Assembly: GCA_034620365.1 (NCBI GenBank) | Contig: JAQGEQ010000225.1 | Location: forward strand, 310,001-374,000 | Reading direction: 5' to 3' | Length of the DNA stretch: 64,000 nt | DNA from: Pegea sp. RAD2-039 | Lineage: Eukaryota; Chordata; Thaliacea; Salpida; Salpidae | Shown here: piece after piece, positions 38,957-50,901 of the stretch | How positions within the stretch are numbered: position 1 is the stretch's first letter | How the letters are laid out: the number at the start of each line of letters is the position of its first letter | The notes under the pieces: model-generated | Databases searched by the model: none | The model's input: only the letters and a program-made list of their open reading frames with translations | Told to the model about the DNA's origin: nothing | Made by a program: the position numbers and the translations under genes

Positions 38957-39110
38957 ATCAGTATTTATTTATTCAACGCATGGCTGCGAGTGACAAATTC
39001 TACAGCTCTTATAGCGAACAATATGAGTGAAAGATAATGAAAAGGTCTTAAGTATCACAATTTAGTAATTGATATAAAAAGAATAGAAATACTGCAGAGG
39101 TATAAAAATT
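38957..39110 (-). mobile_element. LINE family A 3' end, copy 1
   Basis: Nearly identical over about 145 bases to 41243-41385 in the same orientation (for example acgcatggctgcgagtgaca). On the minus strand the element ends in gttgaataaataaa. Only the 3' untranslated part is present. Confidence 0.7.
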
Positions 39111-41242
39111 GTGAATCAAAAATTTAAAGATAAGTGAAGAAAGTGGCATATATCACTTGTTATTAACTATTATCATGTAACAAATTTGGCTTGTGGTAAG
39201 TTTGAACTCGTGTAGTAATTTTGAAAGAGGTAATAAAACTACCAACTCATTTTCTACAAACTATTATCGTAAATATTAATAAATATCTTCAATTTTAACT
39301 AATTTACAATTTCAAAAGAAATTAATTTCATTAAATAAAATTTAACAATAATAGCAAGATACTAATAGAAAAGTAAATTAAAAAAAGCTGTTACGTAGTT
39401 AGATTTTATTAAATTGCAAATTTAGATACACTAAAAATTCTGATTAAAAATCCATTTAATTTTTTTAAATAATTAAAATTAAAAAAAAAGATTATATTAA
39501 AATGATTCACTATATTTTTAAAACATTCGTAGATATCCATAATTTTGTCTTATTTATTTCAGCTTTGTAAATAATTACTTTTTTATTTTATAATGGAATT
39601 AAATTTTCAAAATAAATTGAAATAAAACAAAAAGTGATTTAATGAAAACAAACTGAAGTGCTTTTTTTCTTAAGCTTAAAAACTCCTTCAAATTTAACTC
39701 GTACTGTTTGTTTAGTAAATAGTTGATCAGTTTAAAAATTCACTGTAATTTATCTTCAGCAAATCTTGAAAAATTTTATTTAAAAAAATAGATTTACTCA
39801 ATCATAACAATCAAGCCTTTTTCTTAAACTTAGTTGTTATGTTTTTTTAAATGTAGTTTTAAGACTTTATTTTTTAATAAAGTTTCTACATTGATTGCTT
39901 GAATGTGTTTTTATTAGCTTTGTTACAAGATTTTAAATCAATATATATCACAAAACCAAGCCCTTTATTATATTGTATGCTTGGAAACTGTTTTTGTTTG
40001 TAACATCTTTATATAAAAGCTTTTTGAAAAGTTTTGTAAATTATTGTTACTTCTTTAACAATTTCTTTAAATAATAGAAGAATAAAAATGTAAAATCTAT
40101 ATATCTGTTTGCTACAACTACAAATCAATAACAAATTACAACATTATTATCGTGACGTCACTCCTAATGACGTAGAAGTAGTGCGTAACTGGCTTCCGAC
40201 TAGGAATGGTTTTAACATAAAATAATTTTCTTGTTTATTGAAATAAAGTAATTTTTTTAAGAATTGAAAAATATTTTAAAAGCCTCTGGTTATATTAAAT
40301 TTTAAAGCTTATAAACAAACATTTAGTGAGATAAAACATAAAATAACCTCAATTTCCTTGATACAGTAAAAGGCTTATTGGTATAATTTGATATTAGCTA
40401 ATTTCTATTCTTTTTTTACATATCATAAATCAACTTTAATTAATAAATGTTTTTAAATATATCTAAATAATGTGTGATTAAAAAACAATTTAAAAAAGGG
40501 TATTATAAAAAGTTCAAATAATTTATATTTTCAATTTTGTGGTGTTTTATATTTGTTCAAATGCTCTAAGGTCAAAAAACTATCGATTTTCAATTACTGT
40601 TTCTTCATTTTAAGCACATTCTCATTTAATGTCTAATATATTTTCTATAAACAAATTAATATATTTGCTGATATAAAAACTGAACAATTTTTTTCAGCAT
40701 TTTTACAAACATTCTAACTTTATACTGGTTTATATTAATACAAGTTTGTAGAATAAGAATTTTAAAGTTCAATATGTCAAACCTATCATACTATTTTTAA
40801 TTACATATTCTAAGTTCAATAGAAAATGATTGAGTTTATGAAGATATACTACTAGAATTTTAAAAACATTATGTTGGTAACTTTCAAAAGTTTATTTTTA
40901 TAAAATTTTGGTAAATACTTAAACCATAAAATATTAAATAAATATTTTGTCTGGAGCATAATCTCACGATTTATTTTTAAGCTGTTTCCTGAGAATATCA
41001 AATTCAGGAAAATGTAATTTGATATTTTTTATCAACTTTAATCATGTTTCCGTTGAAAAAATTTAGAAAACTTTTTAATTCATTGATTTTTTAATAATTT
41101 ATTTTTATATTTTGGTATATTGGACGGTAATTTATTAGATTAAATAAATAGTTTAAATTTCAAATTATAATGTAATAAATCTTAGAATAAATATCATTTT
41201 CAAGTAAAAAGAAGGAATTATATTATCTATATTTAAATTCTT

Positions 41243-41385
41243 TTATTTATTCAACGCATGGCTGCGAGTGACAAATTCTACAGCTCTTATAGCGAACAAG
41301 ATGAGCTGAAAGATAATAAAAAGGTCTTAAGTATCACAATTTAGTAATTGATATAAAAAGAATAGAAACACTGCAGAGGTATAAA
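41243..41385 (-). mobile_element. LINE family A 3' end, copy 2
   Basis: Close partner of 38957-39110; by eye only a handful of substitutions over 143 bases, suggesting recent activity or a local duplication. Confidence 0.7.
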
Positions 41386-41794
41386 TAAAAAAAAACTAAA
41401 TTAAAAAAATATAAGTGAAGAAATTAGTAGTGTTATATATCACTTATTGAGAAAATATTATTTTTCAAACAAAACTTGAAATTCGGTAAGAACAATATTT
41501 ATGAGCAGCTTATAATAAAAAAATAATAATTCTTTATTCACAATATAATGAAAAATAATCTATCATAAATTTTAGTTATATTTAATGTTATAAATATTGA
41601 AACAAAACTAACTTATTTTCTGATTGAAATTGTTAAAAGTAAACTTCAAAGATTTATAAATGTTGAAACTTCTAAATGTTGATTAACCTTTATTATATAA
41701 AAATGAATTTTACTTAAAGTAGACTTCAAAAAAAAAACTTTATTCAAAAATATTCAATTTACAAAAAAATCCAATTAAATTTCTCTTTCTGTTT

Positions 41795-41890
41795 TTTATT
41801 TATTTCAATAAATGCGAAAGAGGGTACCTGAAGAGAGTATCTCTCGCTAACAAACATTCTCACAAAGCTAACCGATATCTATAAAAACGG
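41795..41890 (-). mobile_element. LINE family B 3' end, copy 3
   Basis: The minus strand carries the gagaatgtttgttagcgaga-type tail with the terminal caataaa motif of the copy at 20590-21057. Confidence 0.65.
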
Positions 41891-42906
41891 AAATCTCTGT
41901 TCCAAAGTAATAATGTAAAAAATAACAAATAAATTGACGCTAAGTAAACTTGTTTTAAAGTTTTCTGCTTTAACTATTAACAAGGCCCTTCTATCCGGGT
42001 TTATTACCTAAATTTATCCTTAAAATAGATAAAATAAGAATAAATTATGTTTTTAAATCCATTTAAAAGGAAATAAAATCACATTTGATTACCTTACTAT
42101 ATTTTAGAAAATAGAATAACTTGAAATTAAATTTGAAAAATGTACAACAATAAAATTCTTAATTTAGTATTTAAGGTTATCTAGGTCTGTTATAGATAAA
42201 TTTGAAATATTTTTCAAACCTTTTGTGGTTTAAGCAAATTATTTAACTTTATTTAAACTGTAAAAAACAAAATGAAAAAGTTTTGAAATTAGAAGTTTTT
42301 TTCCTTATCAATTATAAACCTTATTTCAGCTTTTATTACAGAAATAGTACCTTTGTTACGCCCACTTTTTACAAGTAATCAGCTAAAAATAAAATTTAAA
42401 TTTTAGCCATTTTAGTTCTAAATATGGTCTTATAAAGCTTCAACAATATCGCTTTTTATAAACATATTTTTGAGATATTGTTTAAAGTGCTTTAAATTTA
42501 ATTAAAATTAAACTTAAAGAGTTAGCAAAATTTCTAAAGTAATTTTATTGTCTTCAAAATTTCTTTAAAATCGTTTATAACCAGTTAAATAAAAGTGTTA
42601 AAACTCTTTTGGCAAAAATAACTTTAAAAGTATTTTGTTTAAATAAAATTTAATTTAAAGATTAATTATTCACTTCAAAAGTTCAAGTTAAAAAAAATCA
42701 AATTGAAAGGAATTTTTATTTTATAAATAAGAAAATGTACTAACTGAACTCATATATTTGTTTATTATTGCTCTATAGAAGTTTTATTCATTTATGTGAC
42801 AAAATGGTCTTTTACAGTTTGATGATTTAAACTTTAAATAAAAGTTACTTCTACGATTTATAATCAATTTTTATTCAAGTATTACTTTTAAAATGTTAAG
42901 ACTGAA

Positions 42907-43125
42907 ATACTAATTAATGTTTAAATTGTTAGATATTAAGAACAACGCACATACTAAGCAAAGTTTTGATGTTCAACTGAATTTGAAACTTTTTCTAACC
43001 TTCTTTCTAATCATGTTGATAACTTTCAGTGTCTAATGTTGTCAACGACTTACCTACCCCAGCCAAACCCTTATTGCCATGAAATATTTTCCATCTTTTA
43101 TCTTTCTTGGTTTAAAGTGACTACT
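42907..43125 (+). repeat. Dispersed repeat R, copy 2
   Basis: Partner of 11187-11410. Small deletions break the open frame found in the first copy. A tRNA-Ser-like relic follows within 170 bases; no such relic accompanies copy 1. Confidence 0.7.
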
Positions 43126-43292
43126 CGTGATTTACTTTCATCACTGAACTTACGTAAGCCTGTCAGCCTCAGTTACCTGATTAGTAACTGGCAAACAAGC
43201 TTTCTAATTTCTGATAACAAATAAACGGACTGATAAAAATTAAAGGTTAATCACTAATATCAGTTAACTAGTATGTTAATTTGAGGTTAATT

Positions 43293-43336
43293 AGCTGCTA
43301 ATGTATTGTGAGCGGGTTCGATTCCCACCATCGCCA
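43293..43336 (+). pseudogene. 3' half of a tRNA-Ser(GCT)-like sequence
   Basis: The string ctgctaatgtattgtg resembles the anticodon stem-loop of tRNA-Ser(GCT). It is followed by a B box ggttcgattcc and a 3' end ccaccatcgcca. The variable arm and the whole 5' half are missing, so it is a relic or a SINE head, not a working tRNA. Confidence 0.5.
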
Positions 43337-43345
43337 AAATTTTTA

Positions 43346-43361
43346 TTTCGCCACCTAGCGA
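43346..43361 (-). promoter_or_regulatory. CTCF-like 16-mer, site 1
   Basis: The minus strand reads TCGCTAGGTGGCGAAA. It matches the sites at 50705 and 60116 at nearly every position. AGGTGGCG is the core preferred by insect CTCF. Binding is inferred only. Confidence 0.35.
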
Positions 43362-43561
43362 CCAACTAGAAAGTATCTTTTTCAATTATGAGATTTCTTG
43401 TGGTTGCTTTGAGAGAAGCAAAGAATAAATAATCCTTGAAATTAATTTCTGATAAAATTTTTATTTTAGTTTTTATTTTTTTAGTACATTATTGATGATT
43501 TAAAACTCTCTAAAAACTTTAAAGTATGTGTGTTTAGATTAAATTAAAAAAAACTTATTCT

Positions 43562-43735
43562 GATCCTTATCACTTTCTGATCTTCATCACTTCCTGATCT
43601 TCATCACTTCCTAATCATCATCACTTCCTGATTTTCATCACTTTCTAATCCTCATCACTTCCTGATCCTCATCACTTCCTGATCTTTATCACTTCCTGAT
43701 CCTCATCACTTCTTGATCTTCATCACTTCCTTAAT
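43562..43735. repeat. 17-bp minisatellite, about 10 units
   Basis: Imperfect tandem copies of tgatcctcatcacttcc, varying mainly at the sixth to eighth bases (cct, ctt, cat, ttt). Confidence 0.85.
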
Positions 43736-44157
43736 GATAAGTGATATTTTATTTCTAAGTAGAACGTATCTTATTCAATTATGAGAGTGTTTATCCTGTA
43801 GTAGCTTTAAGAGAAGGCTAAATAATCCTTAAAAATAATTTCTATTTTTTCACCTCAGTTATTGATTATTTAAAACTTTCTAAAATGTTTTTTAAGAAAT
43901 CTTTATTGAGATTGTTGAAAAAAAACTTATAAGAGTTTAACAAATTAATTAATATATTAGATTTAAAGTTTTTGGCCTTGTTGTTATCTTGAAAATTTAA
44001 GCTGATTTATTGTCCCTATCAAAAACTTTATTTTTATCAAGTTGAGGATAAAATTAATAAAAATTGTAAATTGCTTCAAGTATAAAGAACTTTACGAATA
44101 ATTTTTAGATTAAACTTTGTATAAAAATGTCTTTTAATCATTTTAAATTTGTTAAAT

Positions 44158-44252
44158 TGTGATACTTAAGACCTTTTCATTATCTTTCACTCATCTTGTT
44201 CGCTATAAGAGCTGTAGAATTTGTCACTCGCAGCCATGTGTTGAATAAATAG
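44158..44252 (+). mobile_element. LINE family A 3' end, copy 3
   Basis: Sense orientation: taagaccttttcattatctt, then cgctataagagctgtagaat, ending gttgaataaatag. Reverse complement of the copies at 38957 and 41243. Confidence 0.7.
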
Positions 44253-44684
44253 ATAACTCAAATAACTTCTTTTTTTTTAGCTAAATCTAAAGAAAATTAT
44301 AGACAAACGCATTTTGGATAAAATTTCAAATTCTAATTTACAAAATAACTTTTTCTAACCGGTTCATTCAGTCAATAACCTGACTAAATTACAATAAAAT
44401 TTTCTATTTATACTGAATAAATTCGAATTTCGATTATATATTATATAAATTTTGATGATACTTTTTATCTATAAGTTTTCGATGTGATCTCAATATAAAT
44501 ATAATACCAGAAGCTAATAATTCGTCGCTTTTTTAACAAGTTTTGCTTTTCAAAATTGCTTTCAGTTTACAAATCTACGATGAATTCTTTATAAAAAACA
44601 AAACTATTAAATCTGTATTTATTGAATTTCGTGATTTATATTAATGTATCAATGTAATGGATACAGCTGATTAATAATAATATA

Positions 44685-44997
44685 TGCCTGCTTTGGCGGA
44701 GAACGGTCATGCTGTAAGTCAAAGCATGAGTAGAGTTTTATGTGGGTAGAATTTTGGATATCAAGTTGTTGCCCATGCAGCAGAAGTCCACTCCCTACGC
44801 TAATAAGGCCAACCCCGGCTTTAAGTTCGGAGTTTTGCATCTCCTAGAAGTGTTGTCACTAACCAGACTAACAAGGCCCTTCTACCCTGGTTTTTCATGG
44901 ACTTTTTCGTGTCACTAATATGTGTCCGCCCGGGCTCAAACTTTGGGCCTTTCGCGTATTAGGCGGTCGTGATAATCGCTACAATACGGAGACGGAC
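44685..44997 (-). mobile_element. tRNA-Val-derived SINE, copy 3
   Basis: The minus-strand head closely resembles a tRNA-Val: gtccgtctccgtattgtagc, then gattatcacgaccgcctaat, acgcgaaagg, a B-box-like gtttgagcccg and gcggaca pairing with the gtccg start. The anticodon loop reads cctaata where tRNA-Val(AAC) has cctaaca. The body is shared with copies 1 and 2 but lacks about 90 internal bases. Confidence 0.8.
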
Positions 44998-45362
44998 TTT
45001 CTTTTAAAGATCAAAAGATAATTTACTCGAAAAATTATTTTCTAACTTATGGAGAACTCATACTTATGAGAAGCAAACGTATTTTATCATATCAACTATT
45101 ATAGACACATTAGTCACTACCTTAGTTTACTCTGGGTGAAAAAAACCGAAACCAAACGCAACAATCTCAATTTAATAATCTGATAAGTTCATCTGTGACA
45201 GAAAACTCTTCTAGAACGAGGAAATTTCCTGAAATCTATTTAAACAACAATTTGTTCTCAAAAAAGACTTCTTTATTCCTTGAGTTGAAATATATTTATA
45301 CAAAATTATATTTACAAAGAAAACAAACTAGAGATACAATATCAGAATATATAAACTTTATG

Positions 45363-47312
45363 TTAAATAGAAAGAATAGATTTAATATTGTTGAAAATAC
45401 TTTCAAATTCTTCATGAATTGATCCGATAAAGAATACTTTCCATTCAGAAGCCTCAGTGAGCTCTTGAAAATCTAAACCATCATCAAAACTTGTTCAGTA
45501 TTTTAACATGCGATCTACTTACAAGTTTTACTAGCTTCGTATTCATTGTCATCACCTGGTCTAGTTTCTAAAACCATGACAACCGTTTCTAAGTATTCTT
45601 TTTCATTCGTACTTTTAAAAGTTTCTGTGATGTTGTGATACAATTTGGCTGAAAAAATTACTAAATCAGAAATATATTTAGTAAATTTAAAAATATGAAC
45701 AATTGAACAAATAAATCAAATTTTTTTTTTTGTAACAGTTTGAAAGATGCAGTCTTCAGCACCTTCAAACACAAGATTTGTTTACAAGTTTACAAGTCAC
45801 ATTGTTATCAACTTATGTTTTCAGATGTACCAAAAAATGTTTTCTTCATGATTTTGTTTCAGGATTTTTTCAGAAGATATCAATTTGGAATTATACATTG
45901 ATTACAGTGATTACTAAAATTATTTTATATTTTGTATTTTCTTTACTTTGTACTTTTTGTATTTATAACTTTATAGTATTTTTTATGTATTAATTATGAC
46001 AAGTGGTATTTTTTCGAATGTTTTTTTACAATGATAGTTTCGTGTTTACTATAAGAGATGTTGTTTGCATTGACTAAATATATAGATTATAACAGAATAA
46101 ACATAAAATTGAAAACTAAAATTAAAAAATGATGAAAAATAATAAAAAGAAAACAAAATAAACAAAGAAACAATAAATCAAAAAGCCAAATAAAAATATA
46201 AAACTTTAAAATTTTAAATTTGAAAAACTAACATGATATATACTCTCCTGCTGTAAGATACAACAAAACTTTTTTAGTAATTCCGTCATTATGAAATATA
46301 TGTTTGTGACAACAATCGACAACTCTAAGTAAACCATCTGACTTACATCCATATTTTTCGCCTTGAAACTGTAGAAAAAGAAAAAGTTTATTCAATATTT
46401 GACTCAAAGATGAACATCGAATCAGAGTTATTAAATTTAGTAACTTTTTCTTATATAAACTACTCAAGCCAACGTGTCTTTGTGGATCACAGACACTTGC
46501 TTCTATCAATTAGTTTGATCAATTATTAGAAATACTTTCAGTAAAAGGAACTAGAAGGCGGTGTAGAAGGAACTCAGTTTTTGTATAAAAATACAGATTG
46601 GTCCAACTACAAAGTAGTTTTAAAGATAATTGATAAAAAGTAAGCTTATATACGAGATTTGTCGAGATATTAGAGTCATCTATGCTTCTTTTGATCGAGT
46701 TGTCTTCATTACATCCACCTTTATCATTAAGATAAGTAAACTTCGAGCCTTGTGGTGCTGACATCCAAAAATTTTCTTCAATCCTAAAACACAAAAGTTT
46801 AAAAATTAAAAATGTCATCTGAAATTTAAATACAAACTTCAACAACGTTTCGAATTGCTTCACAAAGTTGTTTGTACCAAATGATTTCAGTTGATGTTGT
46901 GTGTAAGGTCCATCAAAGTCTAGAATCATGGACAGTAAGTCACAGTTGTCTACAGCTGGGTTGTTTGTGTACGCAACCACGAGGTCTATTAGATCTGGTG
47001 AAGAAAGTTTCTAGGTTTAGAAAACTTTGGATTTTATTTCGAGCTTAATAGAAATAAGCAACATTTGAAAGCAAACTTTTCTGTAAATTTATTAGTTAAA
47101 AAAATGAATTTTAATTCAAAGAAAATTTGAATTAAAAAAGACACAAGCTATTATAGAATCTTTTAATTTTAATTTTAAATCTACAAATTATTAGTGAATA
47201 TTTTTGAACTTTTACCTGAGCTTTTTGCTTCGTTAAAACCATTTGTAGATTGGAACAATATAAATAGAATTAATATAAATTTAACTTTTTTAGAGCTTAC
47301 TGATTGCTTCAT
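45363..47312 (-). CDS. Unrecognised secreted protein, 7 exons, 257 residues
   Basis: I do not recognise the family. Exons in transcript order: 47312-47216, 46994-46838, 46783-46654, 46502-46474, 46368-46244, 45648-45523, 45472-45363; all seven join in phase to a single stop. Residues 1-9 are polar/basic (MKQSVSSKK), then a strongly hydrophobic stretch (about 11-21) ending near STNG gives a good signal peptide, with no other clear membrane segment. The mature part has few cysteines, including one in VDNCD, one in KGGCNED and a CC pair in KFCC. It also holds N-x-S/T sites such as NIS and NIT, and helical, acidic C-terminal segments (ETRPGDDNEYE, SIHEEFESIF). A longer open frame overlapping exon 5 in another phase was set aside because it does not join its neighbours. 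Confidence 0.65.
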
Positions 47313-48721
47313 CTTTAAAAGCTAAGATTTAAAAAGAGTTCTTTTTTAATGATCATAATTATCTTTATTGATAAAAGTTATGACTTTATACAAATGTTAA
47401 AAATATTATAAAACTGATTTAACATAAGCTTACCAAGATTTGGATATAACAAAGAAAGTTTTAAATAAGGTTCTAGGGATATTCTAAAAAGTCATCTCTT
47501 CTTTTATTTAAATAAGACTTTTATAGTTTAGATCATAAAAATTTTAGCTTAAGTTTTTTTTTTGTAAAATTCAATATTCAAAAATCATAATAATTTTGAT
47601 TTTATAATTTTATTCGTTAATTTATCAAAACATTATACTGCTAATGTCAAAATATCTTAGGAAGAAAATACAAAGAGTTGAAAAAAATAAAGAATCTTTT
47701 ATATACAATCACAAATTTAAGTCATGAAGTATAAAACAACTTTTTGTTTTATTTATACAAAATAGCTGAGATTTTTATATCTTTTATAGGTCAACTTAGC
47801 AACAATCATTTTATGTAAATTTACTTTATTGATTCCATAAGAATATATATTTCATTATATATATAATCATATATGAAACATATCAAAAATATAAATTTCA
47901 ATTCAACTTTATCTTAAAATTTCTCCAATTTTGATCTTTAAAAATGATCACAATCAAAACAAATCAATTTCTAATTTATCTACATTTTCTGCAAACTAAA
48001 ATTTATCTTTGATTTGTTTCAAAAAAACTGTTTTGAATCACTTCAAATTATTTAGTTTCCTGATTTAAAGGAAATTATAAATCATAAAAAAATGTTTTTC
48101 AAACATCAGTCTTGATCTTTAAGTTTACAATTTCGTTGATTCTAAATCTTAAGTTTTGAATCAATTGAAACAGAATCTTTGAACTTTCAACAGAAGCTTT
48201 TAAAGCTTAAATAATAAAAGAATCTATAAAATTAATTTAAAATAATTTCTTTTGGAAATTTTCTTGTTTTCCTTTTGGTTATTTTCTGAATGAAATAATT
48301 TAGCTGAAATTTTCTACCAGCTTGAAAAAAGTTTCTATCAAATCCTTCTTGGACTACTACTGGGCCTCAAAATTCTTCCATTTATCAGCCATCTCTCAAA
48401 TGGACCTTATCGCCTGGATTTAGTGGCCACCGTCCTCTAACCAGGCCCAATATTTGTAAGCCACAAACATGCTTCTTGTGGACCTCCTATCTCAAACAAC
48501 TTTTTATAATTTCTAAGAAAATTTCTAACTTTAACAGTTAGAGGTTGCCAAATTTAATTATCTTTTATCTAAAGTCTTATAACTTATTAAACTTGTTAAA
48601 TTTATTGACTAATTATTGAACTAAACGATTATTTTTATTGATATTATCTTTTGAATATACAAAGTAAATAATTATAAAATATTATAATTTTTTCTTTGTC
48701 TCTTATTTATGGTGCTAAGTC

Positions 48722-48770
48722 CTTACCTCAATCTTACCTCAATCTTACCTCAATCTTACCTCAATCTTGA
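48722..48770. repeat. 11-bp tandem repeat, about 4 units
   Basis: Perfect copies of cttacctcaat in a row. Confidence 0.85.
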
Positions 48771-49540
48771 TGCGGTTGAAAAACAACTATTTCTGAGAAT
48801 TACCAGAAAACGAAATGTGGTTTTTGATTTCTTAGATAGATATTCTTTTAAAAGAATTACAATTCATTAAACATTTTACAAATAATGGATTTAAAATGAA
48901 AACAATTAAAAACAGAATAAAAATTATATTGTTCGTAGACTTATCTATTTTCTGAAGTTTTACAAATGAAAAAAAATTGAACTTTTCAATAAATACAAGT
49001 TAAATTAAACTAATATCAAAATTTCTTAAATAATTGTGATTTAATTATTAATATCATTTCAACAAATATCATTTCAGCTTAGAAATTATATTAAGGTTAA
49101 TTTCTAAATGATTTTACAATTTTATTGAGAACAAATATTTCTAAGTATATCAGACTCTTTTTGCTTTTTAAATAAAAATCCAAAAGATTAAAAGAAGAAA
49201 TTAATCAAAAAATGAAAGAAAACTGCAGAGAAGCAAAAATTGCGAAAATTTAATAAAACAAAATAGAAGCAGATTTTTATATCTATTGTGAATAACACCA
49301 GTTAATAACTAAAGTCGTCTATCTTTTTAAATTTTAAAAGAATTTTTAAGAATAGATTTTGATGCAATCTGGAATTAAAAAAAATTAAAAATTTTTTATT
49401 AATTTAAAAAAATTAAAAAAAATCTTGGACCTAAAAAACCCTTTTTTGAAAAAGGTGCTGAAAGATCCACTGTGTAAAGTTGTTGATTTTTGAATGATGA
49501 ATCATAACTCTGATTTAATGAATCATAACAAAGTCTCCTT

Positions 49541-49640
49541 TTGCTCATTACTAGCAACTGGGAAGATATCGCAGCGGATCGCTCCGAATGGCGCTCTCTA
49601 CTCCGCAAACGACTGAAAGACAGAGGAAAAACTATCTTTA
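49541..49640 (+). mobile_element. LINE family C fragment, C-terminal tail
   Basis: Plus-strand reading gives NWEDIAADRSEWRSLL then RKRLKDRGK, the same tail as 17225-17400 in the opposite orientation. The two are almost identical over about 65 bases. Confidence 0.65.
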
Positions 49641-50537
49641 CAGAAAAGAAAAAAAACCCTAAAGGCTTTTTCCATTTCAGCGATTTTCTTTTGTTTTTAA
49701 CATCATTTAGCTATTTGTTGATTTGAATTATTTCCTTACTGAATTGATAATTTACTTAATCATTAAAAAGAAATAGGTAAAAGTTGAACTAAAAGTTGAA
49801 TAGTTTTTATTTAAGGACCTAGATATTATCTGAAGTAAGTTTTGAATTGAACTTATTATTAAATTATCCCCAAATTTATGGTTGATTTCTAAATTAATTT
49901 ATTTGAGAAATATTTTTAAATATTTTTTTAAAAGAAAGATAACAAAAAGATATATTTATTACAATTAATAACTAAATAAATAAGTTTTTAGAATTCAAAT
50001 GAGTAAAAATCTGCATAAGATTTTTATCAGCAAATTGTAAAATATGAAAGTAGGAAACCAAAAAGAGAAAAAAGTTAAGAAAAAAAAAACGTAAAAAGGA
50101 GAAAATAGATTAAGAATTTGCAAGAAGTACTTTTGTATCAAACTATTTAGTTGTTTGATAGAAATGTCAACCAGTGTTATCTGTTTAATTAATTACAGTA
50201 ATTAGCTTTTTAAACAACTGGTGTTTCAACCAAACGTTATTTGTATATTTGTTCAAGTTAATAATAAAGTTTTAAGTAAATACAGTTTTTGAGTTTTTCC
50301 TTTTTTCAGTTCAGTGAGTTAAAAAAAGTCAAATTTGTATGATATGAATTAGCTGAGGTAATTGTAAATGACAAATTTAGTTGCTATAACTGAATTTTTT
50401 TATATCTTGAAAAGTAGGAAAGATCTATTATTTTAAAATGATTAAAAAGAAAACTTCTTTCAACAATCGAAATTTTTCTTCAATTTTTTAACTTTGAATA
50501 AAAATTTACTCGACTTGAAAACACAAATCAGATTTCA

Positions 50538-50551
50538 CCACAAGGGGCAGC
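50538..50551 (+). promoter_or_regulatory. Vertebrate-type CTCF-like core
   Basis: CCACAAGGGGCAGC, one base short of the classical CCAC-N-AG-G-rich-GC core. It lies 350 bases upstream of the first sulfotransferase ATG. Prediction only. Confidence 0.25.
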
Positions 50552-50704
50552 ATTGGTGAAAAGTTTATTTTGAATTTTAAAACATGTAAAAACTACAAAG
50601 TTAGATATAAGTGACAGTTGCAATTTTAATAATGAAATATAAATAATAAAAAATGGAGCATCTGTTTTAGGAGGTTCTTCTAGATTAGTACCTATGACAA
50701 CAGC

Positions 50705-50720
50705 TCGCTAGGTGTCGCAA
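50705..50720 (+). promoter_or_regulatory. CTCF-like 16-mer, site 2
   Basis: TCGCTAGGTGTCGCAA, shared in form with sites at 43346 and 60116. It lies 182 bases before the start codon of the first sulfotransferase. Confidence 0.35.
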
Positions 50721-50901
50721 TAGAATGACTTGACAATTTTTCTAAAAGTCACGTGACTATTGAAGTTTATAGAGCTTCGCAAGCTTCTGATTGATTTATA
50801 TGAATAGCGGACTTTAAACTTCATGATTTTAAAAAATCGATTTTTAAATTCCAGAATTAATTTCATGAATTAGTTTTCAGCGTTTTTTAATCCTAAAAAA
50901 A

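Larger units (their letters stand above)
37258..45362. other. Repeat-bearing AT-rich intergenic desert
   Basis: The first 480 bases are probably the cyclin I 3' UTR. Beyond are LINE A tails (38957-39110, 41243-41385, 44158-44252), a LINE B tail (41795-41890), a short SINE body fragment (41977-42000), repeat R copy 2, a tRNA-Ser relic, a 17-bp minisatellite and SINE copy 3. No gene is supported. Confidence 0.55.
47313..50901. other. AT-rich intergenic region upstream of the sulfotransferase cluster
   Basis: Contains an unclassified GC-richer patch (48340-48480), an 11-bp tandem repeat (48722-48770), a LINE C fragment (49541-49640) and two CTCF-like sites near 50538 and 50705. Otherwise A/T-rich without a supported gene. 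Confidence 0.45.

Noticed and set aside
43562..43735. CRISPR-like array
   Set aside because: Units of 17 bp abut directly with no spacers, and the DNA is eukaryotic.
46020..46080. Another LINE A tail (cgtgtttactataagagatg)
   Set aside because: Only a short, weak resemblance; not enough to call.
46519..46653. Extension of the secreted-protein exon 3 through to a stop
   Set aside because: The GTATAT donor after 46654 joins the next exons in phase to a longer, coherent product.
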